A stretch of 36,580 nt of DNA from a virus. The notes beneath the pieces are model-generated. The model saw only the letters and a list, made by a program, of their open reading frames with translations, was not told the DNA's origin and searched no databases. Each line of letters begins with the position of its first letter. The first letter of the stretch is position 1. The DNA lies in the IMG/VR virus record IMGVR_UViG_3300048904_000094, positions 1 to 36,580 of that record; one strand, written 5' to 3'. Positions 24,040-30,522 of the stretch are shown here, one piece after another. The position numbers and the translations under genes were made by a program.

Positions 24040-24218
24040 TACTTCACCTCTGAAGATTCATGTTTTGCCTGCTCGTCGTTAAGAAAGCGAGCCTCTTCCT
24101 GTGCTAAGTCTTCAGACTCGCAGCAACCGACAGAGCTATGAACATTGGTTCCAGGGACTTTGTAGAGAACGTGGTATAGGCTATCAAACGGGCCTGCCAC
24201 AATAAAACGCTGGGTCAT
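24039..24218 (-). CDS. 59-residue protein upstream of the initiator
   Basis: Starts MTQRFIVAGPFDSLYHVLYK and ends in an acidic, helical stretch (CCESEDLAQEEARFLNDEQA). The stop TAA overlaps the initiator ATG by one base. AAGGAAC precedes the ATG, and a strongly structured leader (24237-24366) lies 18 bases further upstream. The FIVAGPFD...YHVLYKVP opening looks like a small beta-hairpin domain; no family is recognised. Confidence 0.65.
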   Translation of the reverse strand: MTQRFIVAGPFDSLYHVLYKVPGTNVHSSVGCCESEDLAQEEARFLNDEQAKHESSEVK

Positions 24219-24236
24219 TTTTGTTCCTTTTCCAGA

Positions 24237-24366
24237 CGCATGAGGCTGGGTTCTTGGCGGAACCCTGCAATCTGGTCAGGGGGATTATCTTTTGAAAATC
24301 CACCCAGCCTCATGCGCCCCAGATGTTGCAGTAATCCTCACTCGATCCGCCAAGATTTTTGTGAGG
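24237..24366 (-). ncRNA. Structured leader RNA candidate (nested stems plus pseudoknot)
   Basis: In minus-strand RNA: P1 CCTCAC/GTGAGG (24366-24361 with 24341-24336) presents TCTTGGCGGA (24355-24346) in its loop. P2 is a 15-bp perfect stem CGCATGAGGCTGGGT (24316-24302) with ACCCAGCCTCATGCG (24251-24237). Inside P2 are P3 GGATT/AATCC and P4 CCCTG/CAGGG. The 10 bases TCCGCCAAGA (24261-24252), immediately before the 3' arm of P2, complement the P1 loop exactly and would make a pseudoknot. An alternative hairpin GGGTTC-CGCCAA-GAACCC (24265-24248) excludes P4 and the inner end of P2. No convincing gene lies here. It ends 18 bases before the start codon at 24218. Confidence 0.6.
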
Positions 24367-24388
24367 TGCTTAGGCATCATCGCATTGC

Positions 24389-24410
24389 GCGATAACACGA
24401 CTATTATCGC
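24389..24410. other. Hairpin GCGATAA / TTATCGC
   Basis: A 7-bp perfect inverted repeat with an 8-base loop between the end of the 51-residue gene and the structured leader. There is no T tract on either side, so it is not a canonical terminator; it may be part of the same structured RNA or a protein site. Confidence 0.45.
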
Positions 24411-24443
24411 TCAGAAATCAATTCCGGCCAAGAAATTTTGCAA

Positions 24444-24599
24444 CTACCATAAACGTAGTTGTTGCTCTGACGTGAGCGCCCATACAGCAACTACTGGTAT
24501 CCAGCAAGCTAGTGCTAGTAGCCATCCCATGATGCGAGGCCAGGAACGCCGACGTTCAATGCGATAGCATGTATGTGGGTAGCCATGGAATGCTTTCAT
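24444..24599 (-). CDS. 51-residue membrane protein after NinG
   Basis: MKAFHGYPHTCYRIERRRSW is a basic N-terminal segment, followed by one membrane span (GWLLALACWIPVVAVWAL) and a short tail. The positive-inside rule predicts a cytoplasmic N-terminus. It starts two bases after the NinG stop. Its stop lies in a small hairpin (CAACTAC/GTAGTTG at 24441-24461). Function unknown. Confidence 0.6.
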   Translation of the reverse strand: MKAFHGYPHTCYRIERRRSWPRIMGWLLALACWIPVVAVWALTSEQQLRLW

Positions 24600-24601
24600 G
24601 A

Positions 24602-25186
24602 TTAGCTCTCTTTCAGTTGTTTTAGCTTTAATCGGTAGTGATCACGGATTTCTTGCAACTCTTCGACCGTCCACTTCTTAATCGAATTATCTGATTCCAA
24701 TCGCTCGACACGGGTTAGGCCGATTCTAGCGATAAGACCGATGCGATAATCCACGGCGCGGCCTGAATCGTACCGATTACACTTCTTGCATTGCCCATGA
24801 GCATTGTCCTCATGGAAGCGTAAATGAGGGGCGGATCCGACGGAGCGCCAATGACCGCAGTCCATTCTCCCTCCGAGTACGCCATCATTAAAAGAAGCTC
24901 CGCACGAGATACACGTTTGATTGGAATCACGCAATCGAACGTAGGCGTTGAATGCAATTTGGGCCTCCTTGATATAGTCCCGCTTCGTTTTAAGCGCCTG
25001 CAGCCCTTTCTGGCGTTCCTGGCGATCTTTCTTTGCCTGCTCTTGTGCGACATACTCTTGTGCGCATTCTGGACCGCATGCCTTCGCAAAGCTTGAGCGT
25101 GGCGTGAAATACTCGCGGCATACCTTGCACTTTTTCGATCGGATCTTAGGCGCTGGTTTCATAGGCTTGAACTCACTTGGCCGCAT
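24602..25186 (-). CDS. ninG: NinG (Rap-type) recombination protein
   Basis: 194 residues. An N-terminal zinc-binding cluster (Cys20, Cys23, Cys37, Cys41: KKCKVCREYF, KACGPEC), a Lys/Arg-rich helix, then CISCGASFNDG, MDCGHWRSVGSAPHLRFHED and HGQCKKCNRY, the HNH-like core of NinG. In lambda this protein (Rap) is a structure-specific endonuclease that resolves recombination intermediates. The start overlaps the upstream stop (TGATG). Together with NinB upstream and ERF/SSB in the opposite operon it completes a phage recombination set. Confidence 0.88.
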   Translation of the reverse strand: MRPSEFKPMKPAPKIRSKKCKVCREYFTPRSSFAKACGPECAQEYVAQEQAKKDRQERQKGLQALKTKRDYIKEAQIAFNAYVRLRDSNQTCISCGASFNDGVLGGRMDCGHWRSVGSAPHLRFHEDNAHGQCKKCNRYDSGRAVDYRIGLIARIGLTRVERLESDNSIKKWTVEELQEIRDHYRLKLKQLKES

Positions 25187-25395
25187 CAGATTTCCTTATC
25201 GGACTTCGGACAAGCTTGAGCCAGTCGAGCCAGCGTAGTACGGCCACGCAGATCCATCAGCGCATAGTTAGCCACAATGGACTGCAGAAGTGGATCATTG
25301 AGAATGTTCGACATAATCGCATCATCCAGGCGCCGTTGATTGCTGCGTTCTTTCCATAGGCCTATTGCTGCCAGCATTTGAGCATCGTGTTTCAT
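25186..25395 (-). CDS. 69-residue hypothetical protein between NinB and NinG
   Basis: Start chosen at 25395 because its ATG overlaps the NinB TGA (ATGA) with GGAG six bases upstream. The product is helical (MKHDAQMLAAIGLWKERSNQ, IMSNILNDPLLQSIVANYAL) with basic residues. No domain is recognised; it sits in the nin-like region where phages often carry small variable genes. Confidence 0.6.
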   Translation of the reverse strand: MKHDAQMLAAIGLWKERSNQRRLDDAIMSNILNDPLLQSIVANYALMDLRGRTTLARLAQACPKSDKEI

Positions 25396-25856
25396 GGTTG
25401 ACTCCATTGAATGTTAAGTTCACTTCCGAAGGCATACAGCCACTCTATGAAAATCGCGGCCAGCTTTACTGGGAATCGTCTTGTCTGTACTCCAAATACA
25501 ACAACTCCTGATCCATCCAAAGACGGCGCCATTTCAACCTGATCCACCGATTGCCAGAGCTGTGCAATGTCTGGATCTTTGAACGTGTCTCGACGGAATT
25601 GATCCACGAGCAAACGTTTCATGTCTTCCGCCGACCAAGTCTTGCCGCAATGTTCAAACTGCCTTGCAATATCGCCGATCATCGCGTGATATTTTTCCTC
25701 TTGCTCACGGCTTTTCTTTGGCAACGGATCATCGATCATGATACGCAATGGACGTTCTTGATCCAGCGGCAGGTCGCAGATATAGCGAAGCACGCGTTCT
25801 CGCTGTTCTTCGGTTCGAAGCATGAAAATGCGTGGATTGTATGGTGAACGGTTCAT
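25392..25856 (-). CDS. ninB: NinB recombination mediator
   Basis: 154 residues from ATG 25856. The core matches NinB (Orf): PLRIMIDDPLPKKSREQEEKYHAM (shown here only in part), ARQFEHCGKTWSAEDMKRLL, VDQFRRDTFKD, and the C-terminal VVVFGVQTRRFPVKLAAIFI followed by EWLYAFGSE. In lambda, Orf binds single-stranded DNA and replaces host RecFOR in loading recombinase. A longer open frame to 25922 overlaps the regulator gene and is less likely. The SD is weak; translation may be coupled to the regulator, whose stop lies one base before this ATG. Confidence 0.85.
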   Translation of the reverse strand: MNRSPYNPRIFMLRTEEQRERVLRYICDLPLDQERPLRIMIDDPLPKKSREQEEKYHAMIGDIARQFEHCGKTWSAEDMKRLLVDQFRRDTFKDPDIAQLWQSVDQVEMAPSLDGSGVVVFGVQTRRFPVKLAAIFIEWLYAFGSELNIQWSQP

Positions 25857-25857
25857 C

Positions 25858-26049
25858 TCAATCTGCCAGCGACTTGAACACATCATAGAGCTTCTGAACC
25901 GTGGAAGCGGTCGGATCTGCAACCTTCCCGCTCGCGATATCCAGCAGCGTATTAGGCCGAAGCTTTGCGCGAGCTGCGATCACGCTTTGCTTGTAGGCGC
26001 CATCATTCAGCTTGCGCTTCACATACTCCAGCATGGTTTCTTGTGTCAT
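25858..26049 (-). CDS. Small HTH regulator (Cro/CI-like)
   Basis: 63 residues from ATG 26049, with AAGGA seven bases upstream and a promoter at 26077-26105. MLEYVKRKLNDG is helix 1; VIAARAKLRPNTLLDIASG is a clear helix-turn-helix, followed by PTASTVQKLYDVFKSLAD. It is the first gene of the leftward early operon and the only phage repressor-like protein seen. It probably binds the dyad between the divergent promoters. Upstream in-frame ATGs would lie in or before the -10 box and cannot be used by that promoter. Confidence 0.75.
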   Translation of the reverse strand: MTQETMLEYVKRKLNDGAYKQSVIAARAKLRPNTLLDIASGKVADPTASTVQKLYDVFKSLAD

Positions 26050-26076
26050 CTGAATTCCTTTCGTTTGGATGATTGA

Positions 26077-26105
26077 ACTATACTCCATCACAAACACTTG
26101 CGCAA
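26077..26105 (-). promoter_or_regulatory. Leftward early promoter
   Basis: On the minus strand TTGCGC (26105-26100), 17-base spacer, TATAGT (26082-26077), about 28 bases before the regulator start codon. It drives the HTH-NinB-NinG-replication operon. Confidence 0.75.
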
Positions 26106-26113
26106 TATATTTT

Positions 26114-26129
26114 TATCGGCATAGCGATA
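26114..26129. promoter_or_regulatory. Operator-like dyad TATCG-N6-CGATA
   Basis: TATCGGCATAGCGATA is a 16-base dyad between the two divergent promoters, overlapping neither -10 box. Its size fits a dimeric lambdoid-type regulator such as the neighbouring HTH protein. Only one clear copy is seen. Confidence 0.55.
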
Positions 26130-26135
26130 TTTCTG

Positions 26136-26164
26136 TTGACGGCGATTTTCGGTAGGACTATGAT
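26136..26164 (+). promoter_or_regulatory. Rightward early promoter
   Basis: TTGACG (26136-26141), 17-base spacer, TATGAT (26159-26164): a near-consensus sigma70 promoter 46 bases before the HNH gene start. It drives the plus-strand early operon through at least the terminator at 28942-28965. Confidence 0.85.
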
Positions 26165-26210
26165 TCATCCATAAGCAGCGCATTCTGCGTTGCAACTACT
26201 GGAGAAGAAG

Positions 26211-26657
26211 ATGAAAACAACCCTGAATGAAATTCGCGAACACAGACCATGCGGCTGTGGTTGCGGCCAGCAAGCACCAAAAATCATGCGCACCAATGCA
26301 GCCAAAGGACATGTGAAGGGTGAGCCGCATAAATTCGTATCAGGTCACAATGTCCGGTTGCTTTCTTCGCTTGAAAGCATGATGAAATCTGTTGTTAAAA
26401 AATCAGTGGATGAGTGCTGGAATTGGTCTGGCAGACTGAACAAAAAAGGCTATGGTGAAATTCAGGTACGTGGTGTAAAGCACTTGGCTCATCGTGCCAT
26501 CTATCTTGCTCATGGCCTATCTATCCCCGATGGACTTCATCTGGATCACCTTTGCCGCAATAAGACCTGCGTGAATCCGGCGCATTTGGAGCCTGTGACA
26601 AACTCTGAAAATGTACGTAGGCAGCATGCATCCAGACGCCTGGAGAATGCAGCATGA
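26211..26657 (+). CDS. HNH endonuclease, first gene of the rightward operon
   Basis: 148 residues from ATG 26211 (GGAGAAGAAG directly upstream; an in-frame ATG at 26190 has no SD). N-terminal PCGCGCGQQAPKIM and YVSGH-like KFVSGHNVRL form a zinc/AP2-like lead segment. The HNH_3 core follows: ECWNWSGRLNKKGYGEIQVR, LAHRAIYLAHGLSIPDGLHL, then HLCRNKTCVNPAHLEPV. It lacks the C-terminal HTH seen in the other two HNH proteins. Its place right behind the early promoter means early, strong expression. Confidence 0.8.
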   Translation: MKTTLNEIREHRPCGCGCGQQAPKIMRTNAAKGHVKGEPHKFVSGHNVRLLSSLESMMKSVVKKSVDECWNWSGRLNKKGYGEIQVRGVKHLAHRAIYLAHGLSIPDGLHLDHLCRNKTCVNPAHLEPVTNSENVRRQHASRRLENAA

Positions 26658-26764
26658 GCCGCCATATTCCTACAAAGCGCCGCCATCTGAATCCAGGTTC
26701 ATGGCTGTTTATCCTGATCGTTGCTGGCTCTGTAGCTGGCTGGGCGGTGATGGCATGGGCGTGA
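26654..26764 (+). CDS. 36-residue membrane peptide
   Basis: MSRHIPTKRRHLNPGSWLFI then a hydrophobic span ending VMAWA. A basic N-terminus plus one span indicates an N-in membrane peptide. ATG overlaps the HNH stop (ATGA), so it is translationally coupled. Function unknown. Confidence 0.55.
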   Translation: MSRHIPTKRRHLNPGSWLFILIVAGSVAGWAVMAWA

Positions 26765-26946
26765 TTCAAGAGCGCCAGGATCGCGTAGCTGAAGAATGCG
26801 AACTGGCATGGTATGAAGCTTATGCGCTAGCTAAATGGCTAGCATGGTGCGAGTTTGATGAGCAGTTTGGAGGCAATTCAGCATTCAAGTTCCGTCCTCA
26901 CTCGATTGAGATTTATCATGAAGCGCAGCGATTGCTGCATGGATAA
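26755..26946 (+). CDS. 63-residue hypothetical protein
   Basis: Starts MGVIQERQDRVAEECELAWY; helical, with Trp/Tyr/Ala-rich repeats (EAYALAKWLAWCEFDEQFGG) and a C-terminal IEIYHEAQRLLHG. The chosen ATG lies inside the last codons of the preceding membrane peptide with GGTG upstream. Longer in-frame starts run through the HNH 3' end and are less likely. Confidence 0.5.
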   Translation: MGVIQERQDRVAEECELAWYEAYALAKWLAWCEFDEQFGGNSAFKFRPHSIEIYHEAQRLLHG

Positions 26947-26956
26947 GGAGAAGAAA

Positions 26957-27349
26957 ATGAGCAAATTGCGCGTTTTTAGTGGGAAGTGCTGCCTATGTGA
27001 TGTCGGACATGAAGTCAACGCCAAGGACTATATGGGTGAGCCAATTCATACTGGTGACATCGTTATGATCTGGCATGGCGAATACATCGACACTGAGTCC
27101 GAATGCTGGTATCCAGCTGGAGGCCTGACCGTCGTTGTGAGCGATCAATATAGCTCTGTTGGCGATGGCCGTACCATCATTCACAGAGAAAAAGAAGGTC
27201 AGCCAGATCCATTTGTAATGGGGATTAAAGGCTGCGGCTTCAATGACCCATCCTGGCAAGTGCATATCGTGAAGAAGCATAGCGATGTGATAGACGGCGA
27301 ACATTGGCCTGCTTATGGTTTCAGCTACCAGAAAGCAACTGGCGAATAG
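26957..27349 (+). CDS. 130-residue hypothetical protein with Cys-rich N-terminus
   Basis: From ATG 26957 (AAGGAGAAGAAA upstream). MSKLRVFSGKCCLCDVGHEV has CCLC, later GDIVMIWHGEYIDTESECWY and a beta-rich middle (GGLTVVVSDQYSS). The cysteines may bind zinc. No known family is recognised; it is expressed with the HNH and recombination genes. Confidence 0.6.
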   Translation: MSKLRVFSGKCCLCDVGHEVNAKDYMGEPIHTGDIVMIWHGEYIDTESECWYPAGGLTVVVSDQYSSVGDGRTIIHREKEGQPDPFVMGIKGCGFNDPSWQVHIVKKHSDVIDGEHWPAYGFSYQKATGE

Positions 27350-27374
27350 CCTTAACAACTAACTAGGAGAAGAA

Positions 27375-27533
27375 ATGACTCTCACCGAGCTACAGCAAGT
27401 AAAGAAAGACATCGACAACAATGTGATCGTGAGCAAAGAAACCTGGCTCAAAGTCCTCGAACTTGCAACACGTTACGCATATCAGGATCTTGCTGACCAA
27501 GTATGCAACAAGATGAAGGAGGGAAACGAATGA
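27375..27533 (+). CDS. 52-residue hypothetical protein
   Basis: MTLTELQQVKKDIDNNVIVS followed by a single helical segment (WLKVLELATRYAYQDLADQV). AGGAGAAGAA precedes the ATG, and the stop overlaps the next start (ATGA). Probably a small all-helical protein; function unknown. Confidence 0.6.
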   Translation: MTLTELQQVKKDIDNNVIVSKETWLKVLELATRYAYQDLADQVCNKMKEGNE

Positions 27534-27694
27534 TCCAGATTCTTCCAATCGATGAAGCCCGTAAGCGCCAACTTCATGCTGAATACTTAGAGCGCTTATT
27601 CCCCATGCCAAAGAACATCTGGCGACCAGAGTTGACTGAAGAACAGCAGAAAGAGTACGAAAAGCAGTTAGCCGAAGGAACGGTCCAGTTTTGA
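27530..27694 (+). CDS. 54-residue hypothetical protein
   Basis: MIQILPIDEARKRQLHAEYL, then FPMPKNIWRPELTEEQQKEY. It starts inside the end of the preceding gene with GGAGGG upstream. Charged, helical and soluble; no domain is recognised. Confidence 0.55.
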   Translation: MIQILPIDEARKRQLHAEYLERLFPMPKNIWRPELTEEQQKEYEKQLAEGTVQF

Positions 27695-27721
27695 GGACCG
27701 CACAACACTAAAGGAAACGTC

Positions 27722-28300
27722 ATGTCGAAGCAAAAAGCCTATGCGGCCTTCATCGCCGCCCAAAAGGAGTTCTCTCCTGCCCTGAAAAGCTCTACAAACG
27801 CTCATTTTAAAAGTCTCTATGCCGATCTGGCTGCATGTATTGAGGCCGTGCTAGACGCTTTGAATAAAAATGGCCTGGCAGTTATGCAGCGTCCATTGCT
27901 GGATAATTCTGGAGTTACCATTCACACAGTTTTTCTGCACGATTCTGGAGAAGAAATTGACGGTGGCACGCTCCATGTGCCAGCTACCAAGAATGATGCT
28001 CAAGGATATGGATCTGCCATCACCTATTGCCGTCGATATGGACTGATGGCTGCATGCGGGATTGCGCCAGAAGACGACGATGGCAACGCGGCATCGCAAA
28101 ATAAGCCGTCTGGAAAACAAAGCACAACGCAATCGTCTGGCTCTCAGTTGGAACCAGATTCGAAGATCGTTGACCAGTTCAATGCGGCCGAAGATGTTCC
28201 TGCACTAACTAAGGTTATGAATTCCCTGCCAAACGATCAGAAGCGGCTCTATACCGGCCATTTCAACTCCCGCATGACTGAACTCAAGAAAGCGAATTAA
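27722..28300 (+). CDS. erf: ERF-family single-strand annealing protein
   Basis: 192 residues. The N-terminal ERF domain is clear: [60 protein letters not shown], then the conserved [20 protein letters not shown] followed by EDDDGNAA. A variable linker and short helical C-terminus follow. ERF anneals complementary single strands for recombination-dependent replication or genome circularisation. AAAGGAAAC precedes the ATG. It is paired with SSB directly downstream. Confidence 0.9.
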   Translation: MSKQKAYAAFIAAQKEFSPALKSSTNAHFKSLYADLAACIEAVLDALNKNGLAVMQRPLLDNSGVTIHTVFLHDSGEEIDGGTLHVPATKNDAQGYGSAITYCRRYGLMAACGIAPEDDDGNAASQNKPSGKQSTTQSSGSQLEPDSKIVDQFNAAEDVPALTKVMNSLPNDQKRLYTGHFNSRMTELKKAN

Positions 28301-28302
28301 TC

Positions 28303-28644
28303 ATGGCAAGCGTCAATAAAGTGATCATCGTCGGCAACCTGGGCCGAGATCCGGAGCTGCGTTATACAGCTGGTGGCGATCCTATCGCAAACATCGCGGT
28401 AGCTACCTCCTACAAGAGCAAAGACCGCAACATTGGCGAGCAGAAAGAGCAGACCGAATGGCATCGCATTAGCTTCTTTGGCAAGTTGGCTGAAATCGTC
28501 GGACAGTACCTGAAGAAAGGTTCTTCCGTTTACATCGAAGGTCGCCTTCAGACCCGCAAATACACTGATAAAGACGGCGTAGAGAAATACGCGACTGACA
28601 TCATCGCTGAACAGATGCAAATGCTTGGAGGAAAGGCAGAATAA
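28303..28644 (+). CDS. ssb: Single-stranded DNA-binding protein, short form
   Basis: 113 residues of typical SSB OB-fold: [75 protein letters not shown] and the closing [13 protein letters not shown]. It lacks the Gly/Pro linker and acidic DDDIPF-like tip found in host SSB, so it should not recruit host repair proteins through that tip. It starts just after ERF and its stop overlaps the next gene. Confidence 0.92.
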   Translation: MASVNKVIIVGNLGRDPELRYTAGGDPIANIAVATSYKSKDRNIGEQKEQTEWHRISFFGKLAEIVGQYLKKGSSVYIEGRLQTRKYTDKDGVEKYATDIIAEQMQMLGGKAE

Positions 28645-28937
28645 TGGATATCTCATCTATTCCGCAAGATTTGCTGATCGCCAGGGGAGCGTATAGCTCC
28701 GTGCGAGCGGCTCATGAAGACGAACTCAAGCGCCTGCAAATCCTCACGGGCCAGCTCTCTGCATTCGGCTCTCAAGTTCTGCGTTGGATGCAACCTGCTG
28801 ATGGTCAGCCAGAAGACATAAGCGGATTGCTGAAGGATGCGCGACTTGTGATTGATCACATTGAGCAGTGCTCAGCAACGATTCGGGAACTTGCAGAGCA
28901 GCGGGCCGAGTTGAAGAAAACGGCTTGGCCGAAATAA
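28644..28937 (+). CDS. Hypothetical helical protein after SSB
   Basis: 97 residues starting [20 protein letters not shown]. Mostly helical with a coiled-coil-like C-terminus (HIEQCSATIRELAEQRAELK). Its ATG shares a base with the SSB stop (TAATG). It ends five bases before a strong terminator, closing the first plus-strand transcription unit. Confidence 0.6.
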   Translation: MDISSIPQDLLIARGAYSSVRAAHEDELKRLQILTGQLSAFGSQVLRWMQPADGQPEDISGLLKDARLVIDHIEQCSATIRELAEQRAELKKTAWPK

Positions 28938-28941
28938 CAAC

Positions 28942-28965
28942 AAGCCATCTTCGGGTGGCTTTTTA
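28942..28965 (+). terminator. UUCG-type intrinsic terminator
   Basis: AAGCCATC pairs with GGTGGCTT (8 bp, one G-T) around a TTCG tetraloop, followed by a short T run. It ends the ERF-SSB unit just before a new promoter. Confidence 0.85.
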
Positions 28966-28978
28966 TTGTAAATAGTTC

Positions 28979-29006
28979 TTGCAAACGCAATTGCATATGA
29001 TATGAT
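28979..29006 (+). promoter_or_regulatory. Sigma70-type promoter of the accessory gene block
   Basis: TTGCAA (28979-28984), 16-base spacer, TATGAT (29001-29006). It lies between the terminator and the 53-residue HTH gene, so the block from 29054 onward can be expressed independently. Confidence 0.7.
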
Positions 29007-29053
29007 TCTCATCAAGGCAAAGCGATCTGCTGAGCCAATACAGGGAGAATGAA

Positions 29054-29215
29054 ATGCCATCCAATCCGACCGCAGCAGTTCAGGCGGCAATGCGCGAATA
29101 CAGCAAAGCTCCAGCTGATGCTAAGCCTAGCGATGCTGAACTAGCGAAGAAACACAAAGTAAGTCCATCGACCATTTATCGCGCTCGTAAGCGTTTGACT
29201 CAGGAGGCGAAATGA
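29054..29215 (+). CDS. 53-residue HTH protein
   Basis: MPSNPTAAVQAAMREYSKAP then DAELAKKHKVSPSTIYRARK: a compact helix-turn-helix (ELAKKHKV-SPSTIYRARKR). The first gene behind the promoter at 28979, so possibly an autoregulator or a regulator of the accessory block. GGGAGA precedes the ATG and the stop overlaps the next start (ATGA). Confidence 0.65.
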   Translation: MPSNPTAAVQAAMREYSKAPADAKPSDAELAKKHKVSPSTIYRARKRLTQEAK

Positions 29216-30003
29216 GCTTCGACAAATACAGCGACAAGGCAGCCGAAGCAATCGCACTGATCCGCGAGTTTGCGAAAGTGGAATACTGGGACTTCTTCAA
29301 AGGCGATCCTGAACAAGCTTTGGAAGCTTTCTGCGCAATGCAGGATGCTGCAGAAGAAATGGGCCGGATGAAAGCTCAAGATAGCGCCGCCCCGCAAGAT
29401 AACGTGCCAGGCGTATCTGAATTGCCACCGTTTCCTAAGCCGTCAAGTATTGAAATGCTCACCTATCCGCATGGCTTCGAAGGTTACTCTGCCGGTCAGA
29501 TGCAGGAATACGCTCGCGCCGCTCTCCGCGCATACGGACAGCGAGCAGTAGTACCGGTGGCCACCAAATGGGCCATCTACTACGACAATTTGGGGGAGCA
29601 GCTATATACCAGCGGATGGATGACCGAATGGCATCTTTATGATTCTGAGGAAGATGCCCGCACACAAATCGCTCACTTCACTTTCGGAAAGCATTACATA
29701 CCAAAGAAGGTTGAAGTGTACTTGGCTAACGCCACCCCATCCCAGCCCCAGCAAGAAGCAGTACCGGCAGAGCCGAGCGAGCAGGACAGGATCGACGCGG
29801 CTCGCTACCGATACCTGCGCGATACCGAAACGCTGGATACGGCTGTCTGGGAAGCGCTAGAGGGCAGCGGCAGCGTGACTGACGAGGGATTCGACCAAGC
29901 CGACTACCGCGTTGGTTTTGACCGCGCCATTGACGCCGCTATCGCCATGAGTGCAGCGAAGGAGCCGGGCGATCAGAAAACGGAAGGAAATGCAAATGTG
30001 TAA
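29212..30003 (+). CDS. Mosaic accessory protein, 263 residues
   Basis: The N-terminus (IALIREFAKVEYWDFFKGDP) and a low-complexity middle are followed by WAIYYDNLGEQLYTSGWMTE and the C-terminal block DRIDAARYRYLRDTETLDTA with FDRAIDAAIA. That last block is a module I recall in many unrelated phage proteins of Proteobacteria. The gene is GC-richer than the structural genes, consistent with reshuffled accessory origin. No function known. Confidence 0.6.
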   Translation: MSFDKYSDKAAEAIALIREFAKVEYWDFFKGDPEQALEAFCAMQDAAEEMGRMKAQDSAAPQDNVPGVSELPPFPKPSSIEMLTYPHGFEGYSAGQMQEYARAALRAYGQRAVVPVATKWAIYYDNLGEQLYTSGWMTEWHLYDSEEDARTQIAHFTFGKHYIPKKVEVYLANATPSQPQQEAVPAEPSEQDRIDAARYRYLRDTETLDTAVWEALEGSGSVTDEGFDQADYRVGFDRAIDAAIAMSAAKEPGDQKTEGNANV

Positions 30004-30478
30004 CTACTGGCACGGTGGCACCATCGAGTGTCGTGGCGACGGGTTCATGTGGGACGCGGATTGCGATTGCTACGATCCAGACGACCACAGCATGCCATGC
30101 CCGGAATGCAACACCCTGGCATGGCTCGAAAGTGCGAAGGAAACAGCGGAAACGACCACGTATATGTCGAGCTATTGGGGTGGGCTGACTGGTGAACAGG
30201 TATGGCGCAATGCGGTGGTCATTGCTGTGCGCGCGAACCCGGTAGATGCACCAGGCATCGTGCGCCGCTTCGGTGTGGTGCGGCCGATTATCGATCACCC
30301 TACGGATCGGGCGGCATGGATCGAAGTTATCTGCGATCACCGCAACGAGCGCCTGTGCACGTCGCGCAATAAGCGCGAAGGCACCTATTCCGACCGGCGC
30401 AAACGTCTGGCGCAGCGCGATTTCGATAAGGCTATGGCCCACCATGACGCGCTCATGGAAGAACGTTACGCCGACTAA
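29996..30478 (+). CDS. Cys-rich accessory protein, 160 residues
   Basis: Start at 29996 (AAGGA seven bases upstream). The N-terminal half holds several Cys and Asp (MCNYWHGGTIECRGDGFMWD, CDCYDPDDHSMPCPECNTLA), including CPEC, so it probably binds zinc. The C-terminal half is basic (CTSRNKREGTYSDRRKRLAQ). Possibly nucleic-acid binding. It overlaps the preceding gene by eight bases. Confidence 0.6.
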   Translation: MCNYWHGGTIECRGDGFMWDADCDCYDPDDHSMPCPECNTLAWLESAKETAETTTYMSSYWGGLTGEQVWRNAVVIAVRANPVDAPGIVRRFGVVRPIIDHPTDRAAWIEVICDHRNERLCTSRNKREGTYSDRRKRLAQRDFDKAMAHHDALMEERYAD

Positions 30479-30485
30479 AACGACC

Positions 30486-30506
30486 CCGCCTCCCACACAG
30501 AGGCGG
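30486..30506 (+). other. 7-bp intercistronic hairpin
   Basis: CCGCCTC pairs perfectly with GAGGCGG around a 7-base loop, followed by ATAAAGG (the next SD) rather than T's. Not a terminator; it may protect the upstream transcript or limit translation of the next gene. Confidence 0.5.
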
Positions 30507-30522
30507 ATAAAGGAGTAAATAC

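Noticed and set aside
24290-24385. Minus-strand 31-codon frame starting MMPKHLTKIL inside the structured RNA
   Set aside because: No ribosome site and it overlaps the paired arms; kept as RNA instead.
24292-24567. Plus-strand 91-codon frame across the structured intergenic region
   Set aside because: No SD, no protein-like pattern, and it is antisense to a better-supported 51-residue membrane gene.
30486-30506. Hairpin considered as a terminator
   Set aside because: Perfect stem but no T tract; followed directly by the SD of the next gene.
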